Source of the DNA: Candidatus Woesearchaeota archaeon
GTDB taxonomy: Archaea > Nanobdellota > Nanobdellia > Woesearchaeales > UBA12501
DNA: 64,000 bases
Assembly: GCA_030651375.1 (NCBI GenBank)
Contig: JAUSFM010000009.1
Span: 129,345-193,344 of the forward strand
Reading direction: 5' to 3'
The position numbers and the translations under genes were made by a program. Below, piece after piece: positions 23,413 to 30,993 of this stretch (positions within the stretch are counted from its first letter, which is position 1; each line of letters begins with the position of its first letter). The notes below the pieces were generated by a model, which saw only the letters and a program-made list of their open reading frames with translations, did not search any database and was not told the DNA's origin.

Positions 23413-23763
23413 ATGCGCCTCTTTTTTGTGTGGTACAGTCTGGTTGTTGTTCTTCTGGTTAGTTTTCTCTTTGAGGTATTAATTCACCCAACTTTTTCAT
23501 TGCTTTTTTTCGTCCGCCTTTTTCTTGTTGTCGCCGCGCTCATCGGCTCGTTTTTTGTGGTTGGGGCACAGCAGAAAAAACATACGGCGCATCAAACTGA
23601 CTATGGGCGAATGAAAAATGGCCTGCTTGCCGAGCTTCAGAAAAAAAACGCCGAAATCAAGCGGCTGAAAGACGAACGCCAGATTTTCTTGAATGCAGCG
23701 GTAAAACAGGCGACAAAAACAGTAGAATTTTCAGAACGCCTCTCAAAAAACCACAAACCTTAA
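23413..23763 (+). CDS. Two-TM protein with cytosolic coiled coil
   Basis: 116 residues. Two adjacent membrane helices (WYSLVVVLLVSFLFEVLI and LLFFVRLFLVVAALIGSFFVV), then a charged coiled coil (LAELQKKNAEIKRLKDERQ). A CTTTAAATAC box precedes the ATG by ~28 nt. Hypothetical. Confidence 0.6.
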   Translation: MRLFFVWYSLVVVLLVSFLFEVLIHPTFSLLFFVRLFLVVAALIGSFFVVGAQQKKHTAHQTDYGRMKNGLLAELQKKNAEIKRLKDERQIFLNAAVKQATKTVEFSERLSKNHKP

Positions 23764-23788
23764 AAAGAACCCCCTTAGAATACCTTGT

Positions 23789-23983
23789 ATGGGAAACACA
23801 CTCTGGAGTAACCGGCACGACAAAACAATAGGGCGGAATCGCCTAAAACGGCCGAAGACGTTTAAGACGAGTGAAGCAGCGCATGCGTGGGCAAAGAAGC
23901 AGGGCATCAAAAGTTATGATGCGGTTGACATGCACCCTTCTGCAACGACCTACCACAAGTTTAGAGTTTTGGTAAAGAAGTAA
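23789..23983 (+). CDS. Small basic hypothetical protein
   Basis: 64 residues, pI high: GRNRLKRPKTFKTSEAAHAWAKKQGIKSYDAV then HKFRVLVKK. The pattern of a short helix (SEAAHAWAKKQGI) followed by a strand resembles small RNA- or ribosome-associated proteins, but I do not recognise a family. A CTTAAAAAG box lies ~28 nt upstream. Confidence 0.62.
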   Translation: MGNTLWSNRHDKTIGRNRLKRPKTFKTSEAAHAWAKKQGIKSYDAVDMHPSATTYHKFRVLVKK

Positions 23984-24077
23984 GTTTTTGGTACGCGAGT
24001 AATTCTGAATGATTCTTTTTAACTCTTTTTAAGCATGTGCACAAAGTTTTTATATCTCTTCTTTTCTCATTCATTTC

Positions 24078-24620
24078 ATGAGTCTTGACACGTATGCACA
24101 ACTGTATTCTCAACAGCCCCATCTTGGTGATTGTTTATTGGGCGTTGGAGGAAATATCCAATTGCTCGAGCATTATCTCCCTGACTCGTTCAATCCATCA
24201 TCAGCTACCCCTCGAGAGCTGTACAGACTAAGCGTCAATCTCAACAAAGCGATAGCTACGTTAGGCAGGCAGCTTAACGCATTACGTTTTCCAAAACCTG
24301 ACAACAACTTCAACAAGGATACCATAACCTCAGCTCTTGAACAAGGAAAAAGATATCATCATATGATGGTTTCGTGGTTTGCTGATTTTCAGCCTGCACT
24401 GATTGGCTATGCAAAATACGGTTCAGATTCTTCCAAAGAGTCAGTCGTAGAAAAGTTTGGTGAGCTCCAACAGCAACATGTTCTTGGTGGTCTCGGATTT
24501 GTTATTAAAGTCCTCTTTGACTCGCGTGTTCATTTCTCTTCACCAGCAGAATGGGCTGCCTATAAATCAGAAGTAGATAGTCCAACTGTCCATGTCCGAT
24601 CAGGCGATCCGCCCAACTAA
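24078..24620 (+). CDS. Hypothetical protein
   Basis: 180 residues, largely helical and soluble (RLSVNLNKAIATLGRQLNALRF; FGELQQQHVLGGLGFVIKVLFD). No signal peptide, membrane helix or catalytic motif. A TTTTTATATC box ~35 nt upstream supports a leader-poor transcript. Confidence 0.6.
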   Translation: MSLDTYAQLYSQQPHLGDCLLGVGGNIQLLEHYLPDSFNPSSATPRELYRLSVNLNKAIATLGRQLNALRFPKPDNNFNKDTITSALEQGKRYHHMMVSWFADFQPALIGYAKYGSDSSKESVVEKFGELQQQHVLGGLGFVIKVLFDSRVHFSSPAEWAAYKSEVDSPTVHVRSGDPPN

Positions 24621-24646
24621 TCTTTTACTAATCTGTTCTACCCATC

Positions 24647-25267
24647 CTATTTAATCTCAAACAGCCGTCCATTCGGCCCTGGGTTCGCAACAACAACATC
24701 TTTTATTTTGTCCATCTGGCCGTTGCATTCATGAATGTGTCCGGCAAGAACGAGATAGAGCTGTTTGTGGTGTTCACGGATAAAAAAAGTGTAATCCTTG
24801 TTGCCGCAGTGCCCTCCACCTACTAAGTCAAGATTCGTGCCGTGGGGCGGACCGTGGAACAGCAGGACAACCTTGTCGTCTTTTTTTATTTTTTTGAATT
24901 GTTCTTTTCCCCAGCGGAGAAATGTTGTGTCCGTGAGCGCAAATCCGCCGCCGCCATAGCCCATAAAAACCGTATTTCCAAAGCGGCACATGGTGCGGTC
25001 AACCATGGTAATATTCTTGTACAGCGCGCTCTCTTTGCGCACGAGTGATGCAGATTCGTGGTTGCCATGTATGACGACAACAGGAATCCCAAGATCATTC
25101 ATTTTTTTCAGCTGTGATTTCATCTTCTGGCCGAAAATCGTGAAATCACCACAACACACGGCAACATCAATCGGCAGTTTTTTTCTTTGTTCCTGCTGAA
25201 TCACTTTTTGCAAGTGCTCCAACGGTTTCATGTTTCCATGCGTGTCGGTAAACGCGAGAATTTTCAT
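24647..25267 (-). CDS. Calcineurin-like metallophosphoesterase
   Basis: 206 residues from MKILAFTDTHGN. Metallophosphoesterase motifs in order: D-x-H in TDTHGN, CCGDF, GNHES, then LLFHGPPHG and LAGHIHE, giving a two-metal site. It belongs to the YfcE/Icc-like small group with unknown substrate. The start codon overlaps the stop of the upstream transporter gene (ATGA), so they are co-translated. Confidence 0.88.
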   Translation of the reverse strand: MKILAFTDTHGNMKPLEHLQKVIQQEQRKKLPIDVAVCCGDFTIFGQKMKSQLKKMNDLGIPVVVIHGNHESASLVRKESALYKNITMVDRTMCRFGNTVFMGYGGGGFALTDTTFLRWGKEQFKKIKKDDKVVLLFHGPPHGTNLDLVGGGHCGNKDYTFFIREHHKQLYLVLAGHIHECNGQMDKIKDVVVANPGPNGRLFEIK

Positions 25268-26613
25268 GCGCCACCAACTCCCCGGATGAGAAGCACAGCA
25301 AGCACAACCGGTATCACCCACTGTATCCAGAAGATATACTGCGGTGGAATATGCCAATGGCCATCATTTATCATGCGGAGATATTCTTGCGGTTTCCATT
25401 TCCATGCAATAACCCAATACAACAGCAGGGCAGAAAACGGCAGATAATAGGTGCCCGTGAACCAGTCAATAGCGTCAAGGAACGGTTTTCCCGCAAGCGT
25501 AATTTTGTATCCAGCATAGCTTAGTGCCGACGGCAAACCCAAGAGAAGCACCAAGCCGGCGATGAGTTCAACTGCTTTTTTTCGCGTGTAGCCGCACGCG
25601 TCAATCAGGCCGGCGGCAACCACTTCGATCATTGACAATGTTGCGCCGAGCCCTGCGGCAAAAAGTACAAGGAAGAAAATAACAGCAAAGATATTCCCTC
25701 CAGTCATGTCGCCAAATATTTTTGGAAACACCACAAACGCAAGTTCAGGGCCCGAGCGCGGATCAATGCCGTACGCAAACACAAACGCGAATATCATGAG
25801 TCCGGCGAGAAACGCAACCAGCGTGTCAGCGATGGCAATCACCATAGCAGACAGCGGAATGCTGTCTTTGTGGTTTTCATAGCTTGCATACGTCAAATAC
25901 ACGCCATATCCAATAGAGAGCGAGAAAAACGCTTGGCCAACTGCTGCGAGCCACAGTGATGGATTTTTTGCTGCTTCAAGACTGGGCGTGAGGAAAAACA
26001 GAATTCCTTCGTATGCGTTCGGGAGCATGAGCGCGCGGATGAGAAGTATCAAGAGTGAGGCATACAACAAGGGAATTGTTATTTTACAAATTTGCTCAAT
26101 GCCGCGCTGGATGCCGCGGGAGACCAGCCATGCCGTGCCCACAACAACAAGCACGAAAAAACCGACAGGGTAGAGCGTATGCGTAAACTCGCTGAACACC
26201 ATCGGGCGGTTGATAAGGAAAAAAAGTGCGTACGCAAGTGTCCAACCGAGCACAACGGTGTAGTATGTTAGGATAACAAACGGCCCGGCAATGGCGATGA
26301 AACCAATGCTTCTTCCCCAGCGATGCAATTTTTGCAGCGTCGGAATGGTGGAATTCCTAAATTTTTTTCCCGCAGCAAGTTCAAGCATCAGCAACGGAAT
26401 GCCGAAGAGCAAAATCACCAGAAGATATGGAATCAGAAACGCGCCGCCGCCGTGCTGTCCCGCGACATACGAGAACCGCCAGATGTTTCCCAAGCCAACC
26501 GCAGAGCCAATCGCTGCGAACAAAAATCCGAGATGGGTTTTCCAGTGCGTACGTTTCTTTGCGAGCCGGTGAACGCCGCTGCAAACTGTTCGAATATGGT
26601 GAAAGTGCGTCAT
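25264..26613 (-). CDS. Neurotransmitter:sodium symporter (NSS/SNF) family transporter
   Basis: 449 residues, about 11 membrane helices. TM1 shows GFLFAAIGSAVGLGNIWRFSYV, the LeuT/MhsT signature with sodium- and substrate-binding residues (quoted from within that segment: GSAVGLGNIWRF). Internal FFSLSIGYGVYLTYASY is the TM6 unwound region. It probably imports amino acids with sodium, useful for an organism with reduced biosynthesis. It forms an operon with the phosphoesterase. Confidence 0.92.
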   Translation of the reverse strand: MTHFHHIRTVCSGVHRLAKKRTHWKTHLGFLFAAIGSAVGLGNIWRFSYVAGQHGGGAFLIPYLLVILLFGIPLLMLELAAGKKFRNSTIPTLQKLHRWGRSIGFIAIAGPFVILTYYTVVLGWTLAYALFFLINRPMVFSEFTHTLYPVGFFVLVVVGTAWLVSRGIQRGIEQICKITIPLLYASLLILLIRALMLPNAYEGILFFLTPSLEAAKNPSLWLAAVGQAFFSLSIGYGVYLTYASYENHKDSIPLSAMVIAIADTLVAFLAGLMIFAFVFAYGIDPRSGPELAFVVFPKIFGDMTGGNIFAVIFFLVLFAAGLGATLSMIEVVAAGLIDACGYTRKKAVELIAGLVLLLGLPSALSYAGYKITLAGKPFLDAIDWFTGTYYLPFSALLLYWVIAWKWKPQEYLRMINDGHWHIPPQYIFWIQWVIPVVLAVLLIRGVGGA

Positions 26614-26703
26614 CTCAGAATAGAATCTGGGTGAATGGTGTTTTTAAAGTTTCTTTTTTAAATCACCGCTCGATTTTTTCCCCACCCTGTTTCTTATAAA
26701 ATC

Positions 26704-26838
26704 TTACAAAAAAGAAGAAATGAGATGGTACGACTGATGTGCAACACATTCGCCGTCATGCTCGTGGTGAGTGTGTGTTTTGTTCAGGTCGTTATGCACA
26801 TCGGTCTGGATATCTCGCTCTGTTTTATCTAGCATCAT
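26704..26838 (-). CDS. Possible coupled His-rich micro-protein
   Basis: 44 residues starting at ATGATG that overlaps the end of the gene at 26825 (MMLDKTERDIQTDVHNDL), with a His/Glu/Cys-rich segment (KTHTHHEHDGECVAHQSYH) that could bind metal. Coupling and the His cluster are suggestive; length and lack of homology keep confidence low. Confidence 0.25.
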   Translation of the reverse strand: MMLDKTERDIQTDVHNDLNKTHTHHEHDGECVAHQSYHLISSFL

Positions 26839-27055
26839 CCCACCCGCGCATGAACGCAGCTTCTTCCGGCTGCATCTCGTCGTTGTCCAACAGCACGTCC
26901 CAGTTTTGTTCTGTGTCGTCAACTTCAAGGTATGATTCCTGCTCGGCGTTCAGCTCATTTTTTCGCGGCTTCCAGCGGAGCATGTGCTTGTGTGTCTGAA
27001 ACAGCGGCCGTTGACCCCACAAGTGTTCGGGCACGCCTGCTTTTTCGATTCGCAT
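26825..27055 (-). CDS. Small acidic hypothetical protein
   Basis: 76 residues: GVPEHLWGQRPLFQTHKHML, then KNELNAEQESYLEVDDTEQNW and EEAAFMRGWDDAR. A strong GGGGGTGGGAG ribosome-binding site precedes the ATG. Divergent from the AbrB-PhoU regulator, with shared TTGTTCTA repeats between them. Function unknown. Confidence 0.55.
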   Translation of the reverse strand: MRIEKAGVPEHLWGQRPLFQTHKHMLRWKPRKNELNAEQESYLEVDDTEQNWDVLLDNDEMQPEEAAFMRGWDDAR

Positions 27056-27072
27056 ACTCCCACCCCCTTCTT

Positions 27073-27104
27073 TTGTTCTACTGTTGTTCTATCCTCTTGT
27101 TCTA
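27073..27104. promoter_or_regulatory. Three direct TTGTTCTA repeats in a divergent promoter
   Basis: TTGTTCTA occurs at 27073-27080, 27084-27091 and 27097-27104, starts 11 and 13 bp apart. They sit between the small acidic gene and the AbrB-PhoU gene, next to AT-rich TATA sequence. They look like iterated operator sites; the AbrB-PhoU protein is a candidate ligand. Confidence 0.5.
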
Positions 27105-27198
27105 TTTATGTGCTTGATAGAAACATTTATAATATATACTTTCTCTCTATATTATATATAGCTAGGTGGGGAGTATATCGTGCTGAAGAGGGTGCGCT

Positions 27199-28179
27199 AT
27201 GGAAAGCAGAAAAATAATCGCGTTTGGCAGTTCGTCATTTGTCATCTCCCTGCCAAAGGCATGGATCAATCAAAACAAGCTGAAAAAAGGCGACGTGGTT
27301 CAGCTCGATGACAAAAAAACGGAATTGCTGGTCTATCCGACCAGAATCCAAAAAGACGAAGAGCCCAAGCACACGGTTATTCTCACTGATGACAAAGACC
27401 TCGATTACATTCGCACCAAAATTGTCTCATCGTATCTCAACGGCTACGGTGTTATCGACATCAAGGGCAGTCGGCTCGAACAGGACGCGGCGCACATCAA
27501 GACCATTCTCCGCAATCTGACAGGGCTTGAAATCATCCACCAATCCTCTGACAAAATCACGGCGAAAGACTTGCTTAACATCGGCGAAATAAATGTGGGC
27601 ACGCTCATTCGCCGCATGGACAACATCGTGCGCTCGATGGTTATTGACGCCATCGACAGCCTGAACAAGGACCATTACACAAGCATTGTCGAGCGGGATA
27701 TGGATCTGAACAGGCTCGCGTTTCTCGCATTTCGCGTTATCAAGGCCGCGCTCAGCGACAATGCGCTTGCAAAAAAACTAAATCTTTCAAACAGCGACCT
27801 TCTTCAGGACTGGCTGGTTGTTTCACGCCTCGAAAAAATCGGCGACCAGCAGAAGCGCATCGCGCGGCACCTCCGAAATGTTTCCATCCACAAAAAGCCA
27901 AAAGAAGAGCTCCACAAGATTTTGACGCTGATTCAAAACGACTACACCGACGTCATGACCGCGTATTATAAGAAAGACCTTGAGGCATCGTATCTGATTG
28001 ACAACACGAACAGTGCGCGTATGCTTACTTGCAAAAATTATCTGGAAACAATTCGCGGCAATGAGCTCGTCGAAGTGGCGCGCACGATTGACCACGTCAA
28101 AAGCATGAGAACCGACATCAAGACGATTGCACGGGCGGTTATGGATGGCGAAACAACGAGCACCTCTCACCCAATATAA
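27199..28179 (+). CDS. AbrB-PhoU phosphate-uptake-type regulator
   Basis: 326 residues. The N-terminal ~50 form a swapped-hairpin AbrB/MazE domain (IAFGSSSFVISLPKAWINQ, KGDVVQLD). The rest contains two PhoU-like three-helix bundles (DMDLNRLAFLAFRVIKAAL with E/D-xx-(D)-xN metal-type spacing; LEKIGDQQKRIARHL). Such fusions are typical archaeal regulators of phosphate transport; no pst genes are nearby. Divergent from the small acidic gene. Confidence 0.88.
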   Translation: MESRKIIAFGSSSFVISLPKAWINQNKLKKGDVVQLDDKKTELLVYPTRIQKDEEPKHTVILTDDKDLDYIRTKIVSSYLNGYGVIDIKGSRLEQDAAHIKTILRNLTGLEIIHQSSDKITAKDLLNIGEINVGTLIRRMDNIVRSMVIDAIDSLNKDHYTSIVERDMDLNRLAFLAFRVIKAALSDNALAKKLNLSNSDLLQDWLVVSRLEKIGDQQKRIARHLRNVSIHKKPKEELHKILTLIQNDYTDVMTAYYKKDLEASYLIDNTNSARMLTCKNYLETIRGNELVEVARTIDHVKSMRTDIKTIARAVMDGETTSTSHPI

Positions 28180-28952
28180 CTCGTTTCAGTCACTTTATTC
28201 TTCTTCATCATCTGCGTGAGCTGGTCAGTGCGTTTCATGATTTCTTTTTCTACCTGCTGGATTTCCTCGTTCAGCGCTTTCAGGTTCATTTTCAGCTGTA
28301 ATTTTTTTTCCAGCACCTTAAGAACTTCCTGGCTTCCTTTAACTCCCAAATAAAGAGGATGCGCGAATGTTTCAGCAAGCAGGCAGACGCCTTCAATATT
28401 TTTTTCTTTTGCCATGCCAATCAGCAGGCCCGTGGCGCCGATGATGGGTCCGACAATGCCATACAGTTTCGGTGAAACGGTGGTGCCTTTGATAAATTCC
28501 TGAACATATTTGTGGCTCGTGCCCGTGCACAGCACTTTCGGTTTCTGCGGCTCATCCTGCAGGCCGATGCCGCCGATGGCAATGAGCTCATAACACTTCA
28601 GTTCGACCATAAGGTTGAGCACGGTTTCAGAAAATTCATACGACGCGACTTCAGTGGTGGGCTGGATGTCACCAGCGAGAAACAGCAGGTCGCGCGCGCC
28701 GCCTTTTGTTTTTGCTTTGACATGATAAAATTCAATGCTCGGCAGTTCGACGAGGTTGTCTTCACGCACAAACACCGTGTGCGGCAGTGAATACGAAAAG
28801 AGCTCATAAATTTTTTTTGCCTTGAGCTCTTCAATCATAAAATCAACCGCAACTTTGCCGACGTTGCCAATGCCCGGAAGCCCTTCGATAAGGATTGGAT
28901 TTTTTAATGCCGGCAGTTTCTTGACTGTTTGTTTTACTTTCCACGAAGTCAT
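28167..28952 (-). CDS. PAC2 family protein (proteasome assembly chaperone-like)
   Basis: 261 residues from MTSWKVKQTVKKL; a longer frame lacks support. PAC2 signatures: PILIEGLPGIGNVGKVAVDF at the N-terminus, LLFLAGDIQPTTEVASYEF, and IIGATGLLIGMAKEKNI. A C-terminal coiled coil (LNEEIQQVEKEIMKRTDQL) follows. Archaeal PAC2 proteins are thought to assist proteasome assembly. The 3' end overlaps the convergent PhoU-like gene by 13 nt. Confidence 0.87.
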   Translation of the reverse strand: MTSWKVKQTVKKLPALKNPILIEGLPGIGNVGKVAVDFMIEELKAKKIYELFSYSLPHTVFVREDNLVELPSIEFYHVKAKTKGGARDLLFLAGDIQPTTEVASYEFSETVLNLMVELKCYELIAIGGIGLQDEPQKPKVLCTGTSHKYVQEFIKGTTVSPKLYGIVGPIIGATGLLIGMAKEKNIEGVCLLAETFAHPLYLGVKGSQEVLKVLEKKLQLKMNLKALNEEIQQVEKEIMKRTDQLTQMMKKNKVTETSYIG

Positions 28953-29061
28953 GTTCTGATTTGAGGCGGTTGAGTTTTTAAATGTTGTGTGGGTGCGGTG
29001 AGTGTTCCACAACAAACTTTAAATACCCTCATTCGCGTATCTCTAACCTAAAAGAGGCACC

Positions 29062-30993
29062 ATGGCATTTCCACCTATTCAATTTGACAACCCCTTCGGC
29101 TGGTACGCGTTTTCCGGCGTTGCAGCCCTTGTGCTGCTCTACATGATCCGGCCGAAGATGATTGATGTCAAAATTCCCTCATTGATGTTTCTCATCAAAC
29201 AGAAAGGCACCCGTGAAAAAAGCACGTTCCTTAAAAAGTTCACCACCAATGTTCTTTTTTTCCTGCAATTGATGCTGATCGCGCTTCTCGCCGCAGCTGC
29301 GACATCGCCGCTGATTTCCACAACGTATGACTCCACTGCGGAAAATACCATTATTGTGCTCGACGTGTCCGCCTCAATGCAGACAAAGGATGACAACGGC
29401 GTGCGGTTTGACACTGCGATAAAAACAGCAGCCGACTATGTGCGCGGCACGACGTCAATCATCCTCGCTGAAAGCGTGCCCCTTATTGTGTTGGACAAGG
29501 GCAGTGAAAGCAAAGCGCGCGACATTCTTTCACACCTCAACCCAAAAGAGACCAGCACGAATATCGGTGATTCGATGATTCTGGCAAATGACCTTGTCGG
29601 TGGAACAGGACAGTCCCAGCTCGATGGCCGTGTCATTGTCATCAGCGATTTCATGTGGACCGAGGGCGCTGACCCTGAAGTTATCAAAACAATGCTTGAA
29701 TCCAGGGGCCTTGTGGTTGATTTCGTGAATGTTGCTGAAGATGCAGGAAAAAAGAAAAGCGCTCCGGGAAACATAGGATTTACCGATATGAACATTGGCA
29801 ATCTTGAAACATCCATCACCATAAAAAATTATTTTGATGCAGACAAGGATGTTGTTGTCGAGGTAAAAAATGAAGATGGCGCGGCAAAGGCATTTTCCAA
29901 GCGGGTTCTTGCCCATTCCCTTGAAACACTCTCTTTTCCGACCATGGGCGGCGTGACCGTTGCCACGCTGAAAAACGCGCCGGGCTCTGACGCGCTTTCC
30001 GCAGACACGCTCGCCGCAGACAATTATCTTTTCATTAGCAACCCGAAAAAGGGTGGCATCAAAGTGCTCATCATTTCCAACAAGCCGAGCAAATTCCTCA
30101 AGACTGCATTTGAAGCATCCGGCGATGTCGTGGTTACCGAGTCAGAGCCACCCATCATTCCCCGTATCACACCAGAGGCATACGACATTGTTGTTTTTAA
30201 TAAGGTTGACCCAAACAAAATTCTGACCGGCACCGTTGACGAACTACGCGCCTTTGTGCGGAGCGGCAAGTCATTCATTGGCACGTATCAGGAAGACCTC
30301 AGCGCGCTGAAGCTCAACGAACTTCTTCCGGTCACGCTGAAGCAAACATTCGGCGAATCGACGGTTGGAAAAGCAGTTGAAAACCAATTCACCAAAGATG
30401 TTGAATTCGGCTCGGTGAAGGCGCATTACGGCGCAGAAGCAGACAACGCGACCATTGTTCTCGCCACCGCGACCACCAGCGGCGCTCCGCTCATTGCGCT
30501 GAAAACCTACACTCCCGAAGGCAGCAGAACCGGCGCCAGCAACAACGGAAAAGTGATGTACTACGGCATTGACGACATCGAGAGCGATTTCAAAAATGCG
30601 CCTTCCTATCCAATTTTCTGGAATGGCATTCTCAACTTTATGGTGGGCGTGGAAAGCCTCAACAACTTCAACCACAAGACTGGAAAAATCTTTGCGTTCG
30701 ACAACGAAATTCCCATCCAGACGCCGCACGCTGGCATTACGACGTCAAAACTCATCATGGACAATGCAGGAATCTACATTATCAATGGCGTGAAACACGC
30801 AGCGAATCTGGTGGACGAAAAAGAATCAGACGTGTACCAGACCGTGTCATTTAAAACTCTTACTGCTGATTCATACACACCAAAAAAAATTATCAAGGAA
30901 AAACAGGTCAGCCTTGAATTGTACTTGCTCATTGGCGCGCTGGCGTTTTTGCTTTTGGAGCTCCTCTATTCAAAATATCGGGGTGACTTTTAA
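29062..30993 (+). CDS. BatA/aerotolerance-type VWA membrane protein
   Basis: 643 residues. N-terminal BatA domain with two membrane helices (GWYAFSGVAALVLLYMI; VLFFLQLMLIALLAAAATSP) and a VWA domain beginning IIVLDVSASMQTKDD (MIDAS D-x-S-x-S). The middle is a beta-rich region, then a Rossmann-like segment (GIKVLIISNKPSKFLKTAF) and a C-terminal membrane helix. Its stop overlaps the next start by 1 nt. It belongs to the MoxR-DUF58-VWA cluster split over 29-41 kb. Confidence 0.85.
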   Translation: MAFPPIQFDNPFGWYAFSGVAALVLLYMIRPKMIDVKIPSLMFLIKQKGTREKSTFLKKFTTNVLFFLQLMLIALLAAAATSPLISTTYDSTAENTIIVLDVSASMQTKDDNGVRFDTAIKTAADYVRGTTSIILAESVPLIVLDKGSESKARDILSHLNPKETSTNIGDSMILANDLVGGTGQSQLDGRVIVISDFMWTEGADPEVIKTMLESRGLVVDFVNVAEDAGKKKSAPGNIGFTDMNIGNLETSITIKNYFDADKDVVVEVKNEDGAAKAFSKRVLAHSLETLSFPTMGGVTVATLKNAPGSDALSADTLAADNYLFISNPKKGGIKVLIISNKPSKFLKTAFEASGDVVVTESEPPIIPRITPEAYDIVVFNKVDPNKILTGTVDELRAFVRSGKSFIGTYQEDLSALKLNELLPVTLKQTFGESTVGKAVENQFTKDVEFGSVKAHYGAEADNATIVLATATTSGAPLIALKTYTPEGSRTGASNNGKVMYYGIDDIESDFKNAPSYPIFWNGILNFMVGVESLNNFNHKTGKIFAFDNEIPIQTPHAGITTSKLIMDNAGIYIINGVKHAANLVDEKESDVYQTVSFKTLTADSYTPKKIIKEKQVSLELYLLIGALAFLLLELLYSKYRGDF

